Assembly: GCA_038734275.1 (NCBI GenBank)
Contig: JAVYOO010000001.1
Span: 248,001 to 312,000 of the forward strand
Length of the DNA: 64,000 nt
Source: Archaeoglobaceae archaeon
Lineage (GTDB): Archaea; Halobacteriota; Archaeoglobi; Archaeoglobales; Archaeoglobaceae
Reading direction: 5' to 3'
Shown here: piece by piece, positions 1 through 8,006 of the stretch
How the letters are laid out: each line of letters starts with the position of its first letter
How positions within the stretch are numbered: the first letter of the stretch is position 1
The notes under the pieces: model-generated
Seen by the model: only the letters and a program-made list of their open reading frames with translations
Told to the model about the DNA's origin: nothing
Database searches by the model: none
Made by a program: the position numbers and the translations under genes

Positions 1-608
1 CCCTCTACACTCAAAATCGGCGTTATGCTTGTTATGGGATTACTTGGACCTATAAGCACTTCATCATCTTTTTCAAGCACTTTTAAAACTTCTTCTGGTA
101 TTCGGGCTTTTTCAATTCCCTTAAAATAAATATCTACAACTTCTGGAACTCCTTTTCTTTTAACCCAGAACTCCTGAAAGTGCATCTCTCCCTCAGGAGT
201 GACTATTGTCGTTGCAACCTCTTCATTGCACATCGGAAAAATGTCATGGCTAACTCCATAGGCTTTTGCCACAACTTTCGTAGCCTCTACAAGACTTCCG
301 CCTCTTCTAAGCACCTCACTCCTTAAAATGTGCGTTGCTCTGTCGAGATCTCCAACTGCCATCATTTCATCATATCCGAGTTCCTTCAGTTTTTCATGGG
401 TTCTAAAGCTATCTCCCCTAATCCCCCACCATTTTTCGTCGTCAATGATTTCCGCGAGAGCGTAAACAACCGAATCGATATCGGGGCATATTTTGTTTCC
501 AGATATCCAGATGTCTTCTGCAGTATTAACAATTACACAAAAATCTACCAGTTCTTTTAGTCCTCTGAGCAACTTAGGAGTCCCTGTGCCTCCAGAGAGA
601 ACGATCAT
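1..608 (-). CDS. cofD: 2-phospho-L-lactate transferase CofD (C-terminus cut by window edge)
   Basis: Transfers a phospholactate-type group to the deazaflavin Fo during coenzyme F420 synthesis. The frame opens with ATG at 606-608 and runs off the left edge. The N-terminus [20 protein letters not shown] is the glycine-rich nucleotide-binding start typical of CofD, followed by the family pattern NTAEDIW and by [12 protein letters not shown]. About 202 residues are visible of a family that usually has about 300. The start codon overlaps the stop of glyS (TCATG arrangement on the minus strand), so it is probably co-transcribed behind glyS. F420 use fits the LLM-type oxidoreductase encoded at 5673-6767. 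Confidence 0.93.
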   Translation of the reverse strand, partial: MIVLSGGTGTPKLLRGLKELVDFCVIVNTAEDIWISGNKICPDIDSVVYALAEIIDDEKWWGIRGDSFRTHEKLKELGYDEMMAVGDLDRATHILRSEVLRRGGSLVEATKVVAKAYGVSHDIFPMCNEEVATTIVTPEGEMHFQEFWVKRKGVPEVVDIYFKGIEKARIPEEVLKVLEKDDEVLIGPSNPITSITPILSVE

Positions 609-2299
609 CTGAATATCTCTCCGAATCCCTCTATGTTCTTTTCACTGCGGATTAACTCCTTTAAAACTTTTTCAAGTTCTGAAATCTTAACCCTGATCTG
701 CTTTGTGGTGTCCCTGTCCCTTATAGTTACAGTTTCGTCTTCAAAGGTCTGATGATCTATTGTAATGCAAAATGGGGTCCCAATTTCATCAAATCGCCTA
801 TAACGCCTGCCAATGCTCCCCGAGTCGTCATAGTCAGTGTAGAAACCACTCTTACGCAATAAGTCCACAATCTCGAGTGCTTTTGTTATGAAGGGTTCTC
901 TTGATAAAAGAGGCAAAACAGCAACCTCAATTGGAGCAAGTCTTCTTTTAAGCCTTAGAACTTTTCTCTCTTCCCCTTCAACAATGTCCTTGTCAAAGGA
1001 GTGCTCAAGAACGGCGTAGGTTATTCTGTCAAGCCCAAAAGACGGTTCGATTACATGAGGGATAACTCTCTCTCCTGTAACTTCTTCTTCGACTTCCTGA
1101 ATAGTGTAAAACTCCTTTCCAAGCTTTATCTTCTCACCATCAATCTCAATTTCAATCTCATCGGAGTTTATTTCAATTTTTTCGAGCGCTTCGGCAATCT
1201 TTTTAGCCTTGGATTTAAAAACAGGGCCGAGTGCACTCATCTTTGGAATGGCTTTCTTTTTCTTAACAACGATAGGTTCGGGGTATGGAACAAATATACT
1301 CATCTCTGTTTTACTAAAACTCGCATGTCTTGATAAGTCGTAATTTGTTCTGTCTGCAATTCCGACGACTTCAATCCACCCATAGCTCATCAAGACTTCT
1401 GCATCCCAGCAGTCTGTTGCGTAGTGTGCTTTTTCATCATCTTTATGCTGTCTAAAGCGGAGTTTATCATCCTTTATGCCGATTGCAATCAAAAATCTCC
1501 TTGTTTTGCCAATAAAGTATGCGAGAACTTCGTTAGCTATTATACCTTTATTCACAGCATCTCTCAGAGTTATTTTGTGGGTTTTGTCGAACTTATCAAC
1601 AAGTGTCACTAAATCATTTTCCAGTTCCCTGAATTTGGGATGTCTTTTCTCTGCTGGATGAACAAAAAACTCCAATTCAGCCTGATTGAATTCTCTAAGT
1701 CTTATGACTCCCTGTCTTGGGCTAATTTCATTCCTGAATGCTCTTCCAATTTGAGCAACCCCGAATGGAAGCTTGTCTCGGAAGTAGTTCGAAAGCCTTC
1801 TAAATGCGACAAAGATTCCCTGAGCGGTTTCGGGGCGGAGATATCCAAGCTTACCTTTTCCTGCCCCAATCTTTGTTGAGAACATTAGATTCATCAGAAA
1901 AGGTTCTCCAAAATTTCCACCGCACTCACATTTAAGACCATAAACTTCTATTGCCTCTTTAATGGTCTCTATGGATGTATCAACCTCAAGATTTAGCTTT
2001 TCCTTAATGTAATGATCAGCTCGATAAACTTTTCCACATTTCTGACATTCTATGGCTGTATCAACGAAGGAAGTCGCATGTCCGGAGGCGATGAAAACTT
2101 CTTCAACACCTATCAGCGGGGTGTCTATCTCCGCAACTCTTTCGTCAATTACAAAGAACTCACGCCAGATATTCTCGATTTTTCTCCTTAAATTGTTTCC
2201 TAAAGGAGCGTAATCTATGAATCCTGCCATTCCCCCATAGATTTCGAAGGATTGCCAGAGGAAACCTCTTCGAATAAGCATCTCCATTAGATCGCTCAT
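605..2299 (-). CDS. glyS: glycine--tRNA ligase (alpha2, archaeal/eukaryotic type)
   Basis: Charges tRNA-Gly. It has 564 residues, normal for the dimeric class II enzyme. Visible parts are the N-terminal catalytic start ([20 protein letters not shown]), a CxxC zinc-ribbon insertion near residues 85-130 (CQKCGK and CECGG), class II motif 2 (RNEISPRQG), the glycine-enzyme signature [12 protein letters not shown], motif 3 (FGLDRI), and a C-terminal anticodon-binding domain beginning near [10 protein letters not shown]. The stop overlaps the start of cofD. It is divergent from purQ across about 90 bases. A tRNA-Gly(GCC) gene lies 17 kb away in the same window but is not linked. Confidence 0.97.
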   Translation of the reverse strand: MSDLMEMLIRRGFLWQSFEIYGGMAGFIDYAPLGNNLRRKIENIWREFFVIDERVAEIDTPLIGVEEVFIASGHATSFVDTAIECQKCGKVYRADHYIKEKLNLEVDTSIETIKEAIEVYGLKCECGGNFGEPFLMNLMFSTKIGAGKGKLGYLRPETAQGIFVAFRRLSNYFRDKLPFGVAQIGRAFRNEISPRQGVIRLREFNQAELEFFVHPAEKRHPKFRELENDLVTLVDKFDKTHKITLRDAVNKGIIANEVLAYFIGKTRRFLIAIGIKDDKLRFRQHKDDEKAHYATDCWDAEVLMSYGWIEVVGIADRTNYDLSRHASFSKTEMSIFVPYPEPIVVKKKKAIPKMSALGPVFKSKAKKIAEALEKIEINSDEIEIEIDGEKIKLGKEFYTIQEVEEEVTGERVIPHVIEPSFGLDRITYAVLEHSFDKDIVEGEERKVLRLKRRLAPIEVAVLPLLSREPFITKALEIVDLLRKSGFYTDYDDSGSIGRRYRRFDEIGTPFCITIDHQTFEDETVTIRDRDTTKQIRVKISELEKVLKELIRSEKNIEGFGEIFR

Positions 2300-2388
2300 G
2301 CAAGAACGAATGCATTCAACTTAAAAGTTTTTAGGATTTAAGAAGTGGACAACGCAATCCTAATAACCCCAACCAAGTCAAAGTTCTT

Positions 2389-3195
2389 ATGGATCCGAAC
2401 GAGATCAGGGTTGCAGTTCTCAGAATCGAAGGGACAAATTGCGAGGAAGAGACAGCAAATGCCTTTAGGAATTTTGGTTTTCAGGCTGAACTCGTTCACT
2501 TGAAGCAGTTTTACAGCGACATGATAAGATTTGAAGAGCAAAGAAGTATTTTTGATTACCACTGCATAGTATTCCCTGGTGGTTTTTCTGCTGGTGATTA
2601 CGTTCGGGCTGGAGCAATCTTTTCTGCGAGAGTTAAGAGTATTTTGAGAAGAGATCTTGAGGAATTTATCAAAATGGAATATCCTGTTCTTGGCATTTGT
2701 AATGGATTTCAGATTCTTGCAGAACTCGGAGCCTTGCCAGGTTTCGACGAAGATAAACCAATTGCAGATAAGCCTGAAATGGCTCTCGCGATAAACGATT
2801 CTGGAAAATTTGAATGTAGAACGACTTTCTTAAGAAAGGAAAGTGATAGGTGCATATTTGTAAAACAGGTAAGGAAAGAGATATTAAAAATTCCAGTAGC
2901 CCATGCTGAGGGCAAGGTTGTTTTTCCCAAAGACAGAGAGAATGAGTTTCTGGAGAGATTGATCGACAACAAGCAGATAGTTTTTAGATATGTTGATGAA
3001 AAAGGAAACTACGCCGGTTACCCATGGAATCCGAATGGAAGTTTTTATAATATTGCTGGAATCTGTAATGTTACCGCGACAGTTTTTGGTCTCATGCCGC
3101 ATCCCGAGAGAGTATTCATTGATCACAGAACCGGTGAGTGGGGAGATGGGTATTATATATTTAAGAGTGTGGTTGATTATCTTGAGAAGCTATGA
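2389..3195 (+). CDS. purQ: phosphoribosylformylglycinamidine synthase, glutaminase subunit PurQ
   Basis: Class I glutamine amidotransferase that feeds ammonia to PurL in step four of purine synthesis. It has 268 residues. The nucleophile lies in GICNGFQ (Cys104), the oxyanion region is FPGGFSAGDY, and the catalytic His/Glu pair is in MPHPERVF (His238, Glu240). The product begins MDPNEIRVAVLRIEG. The stop codon overlaps the start of the next gene (ATGA at 3192), which implies translational coupling with the CBS-ParB protein. purL and purS are not in the window. Confidence 0.95.
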   Translation: MDPNEIRVAVLRIEGTNCEEETANAFRNFGFQAELVHLKQFYSDMIRFEEQRSIFDYHCIVFPGGFSAGDYVRAGAIFSARVKSILRRDLEEFIKMEYPVLGICNGFQILAELGALPGFDEDKPIADKPEMALAINDSGKFECRTTFLRKESDRCIFVKQVRKEILKIPVAHAEGKVVFPKDRENEFLERLIDNKQIVFRYVDEKGNYAGYPWNPNGSFYNIAGICNVTATVFGLMPHPERVFIDHRTGEWGDGYYIFKSVVDYLEKL

Positions 3196-3986
3196 CCGTT
3201 GAGCCGACGAAGTTAAAGGTTGCAGATTACATGACAAGAAATGTATACACACTCAGGCCAGATAACACCGTAGCAGATGTGATCGATCTGATAAAGAAAA
3301 CCGGTCACGATAGCTTTCCTGTGGTGGATTCGAATATGAGGGTTATAGGCTACGTTTCAGCTGTAGACATTGTCGGACTCGATCCAAACTTAAAAGTTGA
3401 AAATGTGATGTCAAAACAGCTATACGTGGCAAGAGAGTTCATGGATTTGCGTGACGCAGCGAGAGTAATGTTCCGAACAGGGCATTCCAAGCTTCCAGTT
3501 GTTGACGAGTCTGATAGGCTTGTCGGAATAATTTCGAACGCAGATGTTATCAGAAGTCAGATCGAAAGGGCAGACCCGGATAAGGTTGAAAAACTACGAA
3601 AGACAATTGAAAAAGTCCATGGTGCAAAAACAGAGGTTTATGCGGGTAAAGTTGAAGTTTTGAAGCTAATTCCAACTCAGAGCAAGGTTTATGCAGACGA
3701 GTTGAAGGGAAGAATTCACGAAATCAAGCGAGGTCTTGCGGAACCCGTAATTGTAATAAAAAAAGATTCCCGGTTCTTTCTCGTGGATGGACATCACAGA
3801 GCGATTGCAGCCCTAAAATTGGGAATAGACAAGTTAGATGCCTATATTATCGAAGTAAATGGTGATTTTGAGCTTGGAATTGAAAAAATGGCAAAGAAAA
3901 AAGGTTTGAACTCGCTGAAGGACGTTGAAATAATTGAGGATGTTCCACATCCTCTTGTTGAGATAACCTTTAGGAATATGGGATAG
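3192..3986 (+). CDS. CBS-domain protein with C-terminal ParB-like nuclease domain
   Basis: A 264-residue protein with two CBS repeats at about residues 10-62 (ADYMTRNVYTLRPDNTVADV) and 68-125 (VMSKQLYVAREF), followed by a ParB/Srx-like domain at about 145-225 that carries the hallmark VDGHHRAIAALKLG. CBS pairs usually bind adenosine nucleotides and ParB-like folds can bind or hydrolyse nucleotides, so an adenylate-responsive role is possible but unproven. It overlaps purQ by four bases and is followed two bases later by srp19. The true substrate cannot be told from the sequence. Confidence 0.85.
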   Translation: MTVEPTKLKVADYMTRNVYTLRPDNTVADVIDLIKKTGHDSFPVVDSNMRVIGYVSAVDIVGLDPNLKVENVMSKQLYVAREFMDLRDAARVMFRTGHSKLPVVDESDRLVGIISNADVIRSQIERADPDKVEKLRKTIEKVHGAKTEVYAGKVEVLKLIPTQSKVYADELKGRIHEIKRGLAEPVIVIKKDSRFFLVDGHHRAIAALKLGIDKLDAYIIEVNGDFELGIEKMAKKKGLNSLKDVEIIEDVPHPLVEITFRNMG

Positions 3987-3988
3987 AG

Positions 3989-4273
3989 ATGAAGCGTGTA
4001 ATCTGGGTTGCAAATCTCGAGGCAAAGAAGACGAGGGCAGAGGGAAGGAAAATACCAAAACGGTTTGCGGTCCCTAATGTTAGATTACAGGAATTGGCAC
4101 AGGCGTGTAAGGAGCTTGGATTGAATTTTCAGGTTGAAAACAAGAAGTATCCGAGAAGCTGGTGGGAAGAAGGTGGGAGGGTTATAGTGGAAAGCTCTGA
4201 CAATAAAAATAGGCTGATGGTTGAGATTGCGAATAAAATTCTCGAGATCAGAGAAAGAAGGAAAAAGAAATGA
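3989..4273 (+). CDS. srp19: signal recognition particle protein SRP19
   Basis: Binds helices 6 and 8 of the archaeal 7S RNA and prepares it for SRP54 binding. It has 94 residues, the family norm. The start MKRVIWVANLEAKKTRAEGR, the phrase GRKIPKRFAVPNV, and the conserved YPRSWWEEGGRV match the SRP19 fold, and the C-terminus is strongly basic (ILEIRERRKKK). The stop overlaps the start of the trmG10 gene (ATGA), so purQ, the CBS-ParB gene, srp19 and trmG10 look like one operon. Confidence 0.94.
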   Translation: MKRVIWVANLEAKKTRAEGRKIPKRFAVPNVRLQELAQACKELGLNFQVENKKYPRSWWEEGGRVIVESSDNKNRLMVEIANKILEIRERRKKK

Positions 4274-5223
4274 GATATTTCTTCTTACTTTCTGGAGAGA
4301 GTCTCGAATTGGCAAAAGCTGAGGTTTTGAGCCTTGCAAAAGCCTTTGGTAAAATATTGCACTACGAACTTGACGAACGCATACTTTTGCTTGACTACAA
4401 AGGAGAAAAATTTTTTGAACGTCTCGCAATGACTCATGAGGTCTGCGAATCGGTTGCTTCATGTTCTTTTAATGAGCTTCGAAATCAGTTTGAAGCTATA
4501 AACTTAGAAGGTTCTTGTTGCGTTCGGGTGAGTGGAATTGGCATGAAATCGGATCCTGAACTTGAGAAAAAGCTTGGAGCAATTTTATGGAAAAAAGGAT
4601 ACAAAATCGATTTAAAAAATCCTGATAACCTGATAAGGGTTTATTTCACACCAAAGGCATGCCATATCGGTTTGCTAAGATTTAAGCAAAACAAAAAGCA
4701 GTTTCGTGAAAGAATGCCAAATAAGAGACCTTTTTTCATGCCAGTCGTAATACTGCCAAAGCTTTCAAGGGCGATTGTTAATTTGGTTTCTCTCAGAAAG
4801 GGAGTAATCTTGGATCCAATGTGTGGAACCGGTTCATTTTTGATTGAAGCTGGGCTAATGGGTCTTGACTTTTGCGGTATGGACTACTATGAAGACATTG
4901 TTGAGGGTTGCAGGAAAAATCTTGAATTCTTTAAAGTTCAGGGAGACGTTTTACAGGGAGATGCGAGAGAGATGCCCTTCAAGGACGATTCCTTCGATGG
5001 CATTGTAACTGACTATCCCTACTTCAGGGCAACGAGAAGCGGAACCAGAGATGAGCTTTACAGCAGAAGTTTAAATGAGATTGCAAGAGTTCTAAAGACA
5101 GGGGCGAGGGCAGTAGTTGTAACAAACATTGATCTCAATGAGATACCTTTAAAACTCTTGTTCAAGATTAACCAGCGAGTTCATGGATCTCTCACGAGAA
5201 GAATCTACGTCCTTGAAAAGTGA
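4270..5223 (+). CDS. THUMP-domain tRNA (guanine-N2) methyltransferase, TrmG10 type
   Basis: Probably makes N2-methyl and dimethyl G10 in tRNA. It has 317 residues: an N-terminal THUMP region (about 1-140), then a Rossmann methyltransferase with SAM motif I DPMCGTGSF (182-190) and motif IV TDYPYF (247-252), followed by the family phrase RATRSG and a regular RSLNEIARVLK helix. Motif IV departs from the usual DPPYG of this family: the first Pro is Tyr and Gly is Phe. The rest of the family pattern is intact, so it is more likely a lineage variant than a dead enzyme. It overlaps srp19. Confidence 0.85.
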   Translation: MRYFFLLSGESLELAKAEVLSLAKAFGKILHYELDERILLLDYKGEKFFERLAMTHEVCESVASCSFNELRNQFEAINLEGSCCVRVSGIGMKSDPELEKKLGAILWKKGYKIDLKNPDNLIRVYFTPKACHIGLLRFKQNKKQFRERMPNKRPFFMPVVILPKLSRAIVNLVSLRKGVILDPMCGTGSFLIEAGLMGLDFCGMDYYEDIVEGCRKNLEFFKVQGDVLQGDAREMPFKDDSFDGIVTDYPYFRATRSGTRDELYSRSLNEIARVLKTGARAVVVTNIDLNEIPLKLLFKINQRVHGSLTRRIYVLEK

Positions 5224-5228
5224 CGATG

Positions 5229-5666
5229 TCACTTTTCAGCTTCGAACCATCCGATTTTTGCGTTCTCAACACTGTCTAATGCTGAAGAATACGGCTTTAT
5301 GTCTATTACTGGCGTTTTGTCGATTGCATCAAGCCATTTTACCTTCAAAAATCTTCCTTTTCGTTCGATAAGTTTTACAACTGAAAAACCAATTGGATTG
5401 GGTCTGTTCGGCGACCTTGTGGCAAAAACTCCGTGTTCTTGTTTGCTACTTGGTGGAATTGCGATCAATGAATTTCTATTTGCTTCGTGAAGCCAGTAAA
5501 GCACGATAAGGTAAGGGCAAGATTCGATATCTCTCAAGCCTTCCTCAAATTCTGGAAATATCTCAATTTCAGAAATATCCTCGGAGAATCTTCCTTGGTG
5601 TGGAGCGGAATTCTTGTCTTTGAAGGGTGAATGGATTACGCCTATTGGTTTTAAATTGAACTCCAT
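5229..5666 (-). CDS. TrmO-like tRNA methyltransferase (UPF0066/YaeB family)
   Basis: A 145-residue protein of the family that methylates N6-threonylcarbamoyladenosine at tRNA position 37 with SAM. The family signature RSPNRPNPIGFSVVKL is present near residues 84-99, along with an N-terminal strand FNLKPIGVIHSPF and the later KWLDAIDKTPVIDIKPY. The length matches the single-domain archaeal forms. The gene is convergent with trmG10 and lies six bases downstream of the LLM oxidoreductase on the same strand. kae1, which makes the substrate base, is also encoded in this window. Confidence 0.88.
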   Translation of the reverse strand: MEFNLKPIGVIHSPFKDKNSAPHQGRFSEDISEIEIFPEFEEGLRDIESCPYLIVLYWLHEANRNSLIAIPPSSKQEHGVFATRSPNRPNPIGFSVVKLIERKGRFLKVKWLDAIDKTPVIDIKPYSSALDSVENAKIGWFEAEK

Positions 5667-5672
5667 AAAAAA

Positions 5673-6767
5673 TTATTTGAATTTCTCAATTATTTCGTCA
5701 ACAAGTGCGTAAGAGCTTTTTATCTTCGTCACATCTCCAAAGTATGTGAGGTTCCAGATTACGATGTGCTCAACGCCTATTTTTTCAAATTTCTCAAAGG
5801 TTTTGACGATTTCATCTGGCGTTCCACAGACGAAGGCAAGTCTTGAAACTTCATCTGGAACTTTGCTAATCGCGTCCATTATTTGTTCCTTTGTATACTT
5901 TGTCGGTATGTAGTCTAAGAGCCCATAGAACTTGCCAAAGGGATGCTTGAAGCCAAGAGCTTCGTAGAATTCTGAAGGCAGGAGCAAAGCATGTATCTTA
6001 AGAATCGGAGTTCTGAGGAGCCTTTCTACTTCTTCTTTTTTCTCATCGACCACAAGGCTCACGAAAATTCCCTTTTTAATCTCATCTGGGTCTCTTTTTT
6101 CTTCTTTTGCGAATTTATTGAGCTTCTCCATTCTCTCCGCATACACCTCGGGCGGTAGCGTTGATGGTAGCCACCCATCGCCATATTTTGCTGTCAGCTT
6201 GAGCATCTTGTTTCCATGGGCTCCAAGCCAGATCGGAAGCTTTCCAATTGGTTTAAGATCAAATACCGCATCCTCGAATTTGAAAAATTTTCCCTGAAAG
6301 TTTATTTTCTCTCCATAGTCTGCAGAAAGCATTATTTTTATTAGTTTAAGAGCTTCTTCAAGCTTTCCTACTGGGTTGTCGAAGTTCATCCCAAAGGGCA
6401 CAATGTTTTCAGCTTCTCCAGCTCCAATGCCCAAAATGAATCTCCCATTTGTTGCATGATCCGCAGTCACCGCCTGCTGAAGCATTACCGCGGGATGCCT
6501 TCGGATTACTTCGGTAACCGACACACCGAACTTTATCTTATTCGTTGCTGGGGCAGTATAGCAGATCGAACAGAATGGATCATAGAACATGTGACATGAC
6601 GGATATCGCATTGCGAATATCGTTTCCTTCCAAATTTCATGCGGATACCAGCCAAGAAGGTGATCTGCGAACCATAAGGCATCGTATCCTTTATCTTCGA
6701 GTCTCTTAGCAGTTTTTTGTGCTTCACTAATTGGTGGAAAAGTTGGGCCTACAGTTCCGAACTCCAT
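5673..6767 (-). CDS. LLM-class, probably F420-dependent oxidoreductase
   Basis: A 364-residue TIM-barrel protein of the bacterial-luciferase-like family. Typical segments are the start MEFGTVGPTFPPISEAQKTA, DALWFADHLLG, GRFILGIGAGEAEN, KLPIWLGAHGNKML and the late GTPDEIVKTFEKF. Archaeal members of this group generally use F420 and include Mer and the F420-dependent alcohol and ketone reductases. This one resembles the uncharacterised Mer-like paralogues rather than clearly being Mer; the substrate is unknown. The linked cofD is consistent with F420 use. The start ATG at 6765-6767 is 88 bases from the divergent DUF131 gene. Confidence 0.85.
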   Translation of the reverse strand: MEFGTVGPTFPPISEAQKTAKRLEDKGYDALWFADHLLGWYPHEIWKETIFAMRYPSCHMFYDPFCSICYTAPATNKIKFGVSVTEVIRRHPAVMLQQAVTADHATNGRFILGIGAGEAENIVPFGMNFDNPVGKLEEALKLIKIMLSADYGEKINFQGKFFKFEDAVFDLKPIGKLPIWLGAHGNKMLKLTAKYGDGWLPSTLPPEVYAERMEKLNKFAKEEKRDPDEIKKGIFVSLVVDEKKEEVERLLRTPILKIHALLLPSEFYEALGFKHPFGKFYGLLDYIPTKYTKEQIMDAISKVPDEVSRLAFVCGTPDEIVKTFEKFEKIGVEHIVIWNLTYFGDVTKIKSSYALVDEIIEKFK

Positions 6768-6830
6768 AAACTTTAAATTTTTTCGCAGTATTTGAACTTA
6801 ATCCAGATTTTGATGCATTCCATAACAAAC

Positions 6831-6837
6831 TTATAAA
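6831..6837 (+). promoter_or_regulatory. TATA-like box for the DUF131 pair
   Basis: The heptamer TTATAAA lies about 19-25 bases before the ATG at 6856. This spacing would start transcription at or very near the start codon and give a leaderless message. Confidence 0.55.
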
Positions 6838-6855
6838 CCGATTCATACATTTAGC

Positions 6856-7071
6856 ATGGACGCTGGTAGGTTGATGCTGGGATTTGCTATGATACTTATC
6901 GGTTTGGGGCTGATGTCGTTATCGGCGTTTCCGAACGTTTCCTATGGGGCACTCGTGATGATCGGTCCGATTCCGATAGTAGTGGCTTCAGAAAGCAGTA
7001 TCGCGATTTTTTTGATGCTGATCGCTGTTGCATTTATTTTCGCGATTTATTTATTGAGGTGGTTAGGATGA
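6856..7071 (+). CDS. DUF131 small membrane protein, copy 1
   Basis: A 71-residue protein of the archaeal DUF131 family. There are two hydrophobic segments, residues 5-23 (LMLGFAMILIGLGLMSL) and about 45-68, separated by the family phrase GALVMIGPIPIVVASES. The function is unknown. The stop overlaps the start of a second DUF131 gene (ATGA at 7068), so the two are tandem paralogues and probably paired membrane components. Confidence 0.8.
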   Translation: MDAGRLMLGFAMILIGLGLMSLSAFPNVSYGALVMIGPIPIVVASESSIAIFLMLIAVAFIFAIYLLRWLG

Positions 7072-7328
7072 TCTGGCTTATGGGACTCCTTTTGGTTTTT
7101 CTGGGTATAATTTTGATCATATCAGCATTTTTAGCTCAAGAAGAGTCTAAAAATGAAAAATTAGCTGAATTTTTGGAGCAAAGTGAAGGTAAAAAATACG
7201 GGGGAGTTGTGCTTATTGGTCCAATCCCCATAGTCTTTGGCGATGCGAAACTCGCAATCGTTGCCATGGTGCTTGCAATAACATTAATGTTACTATCGCT
7301 AATCTTAATTCTGGGGTGGTTCGTTTGA
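7068..7328 (+). CDS. DUF131 small membrane protein, copy 2
   Basis: An 86-residue paralogue of the preceding gene. Two transmembrane segments ([19 protein letters not shown] and an alanine/leucine-rich C-terminal helix) flank the shared motif [15 protein letters not shown]. It has an extra charged stretch of about 20 residues ([19 protein letters not shown]) in the loop that copy 1 lacks. I start it at ATG 7068, which overlaps the previous stop, rather than the GTG at 7059. The function is unknown. Confidence 0.8.
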   Translation: MIWLMGLLLVFLGIILIISAFLAQEESKNEKLAEFLEQSEGKKYGGVVLIGPIPIVFGDAKLAIVAMVLAITLMLLSLILILGWFV

Positions 7329-7900
7329 TCGAGAAAAAGATTGTTTACTTTGAAAAGCCCGGAGAAGAGAATACTGAGGCTACTTTGAGACTTGCATTCG
7401 AAAGGGCTAACGAGCTGGGAATAAAACACGTAGTTCTGGCATCTTCTTACGGAGAGACTGCCAAGAAGGCTCTCAAGTATTTAAGCGATGGCATGAAGCT
7501 TGTTGTCGTGACCTATCACACTGGATTCCTTGAAGAGGGGAAAAACACGATGGATCCCGAAACCGAGAATTTTCTGAGGAGCAAAGGAGTTACTATTGTG
7601 AGGCAATCCCATGTGCTTTCAGGCATCGAGAGAAGCATAACCAGAAAGTTTGGAGGAATTAGCAGAGTTGAAGTTATTGCTGAAGCACTCCGCTCTCTAT
7701 TTGGTCATGGGCTTAAAGTTTGTGTCGAGATCGCAGTGATGGCTGCTGATAGCGGAGCCATACCGCTTGAAGAAGTTGTTGCAATCGGAGGAAGAGTAAG
7801 AGGGGCAGATACTGCTGTGATTCTGAAGCCAGCGCACATGAACAATTTCTTTGAAATGCAGATAAAGGAGATAATCTGCATGCCAAGAGAGAAAAGATAA
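7325..7900 (+). CDS. pyruvate kinase C-terminal-domain-like protein
   Basis: About 191 residues that look like the free-standing PK_C fold found in archaea: [19 protein letters not shown] near the N-terminus, then the strand-loop [11 protein letters not shown], then a family-typical [20 protein letters not shown] and a C-terminal [19 protein letters not shown]. There is no pyruvate kinase catalytic barrel. I favour the TTG at 7325, which overlaps the previous stop and follows a GGGGTGG ribosome-binding site, over the GTG at 7316. The substrate is unknown; a regulatory-ligand-binding role is only a guess. Confidence 0.75.
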   Translation: MIEKKIVYFEKPGEENTEATLRLAFERANELGIKHVVLASSYGETAKKALKYLSDGMKLVVVTYHTGFLEEGKNTMDPETENFLRSKGVTIVRQSHVLSGIERSITRKFGGISRVEVIAEALRSLFGHGLKVCVEIAVMAADSGAIPLEEVVAIGGRVRGADTAVILKPAHMNNFFEMQIKEIICMPREKR

Positions 7901-8006
7901 TTATACCCTTTTTGTTTTGTAATTAAAATTAATTTCAATTAACTTGCAGTTAAGGATACGGAAAAAAATTAATAAAATTTTTAGTTGCCATTTTTCTTGG
8001 TGATGC

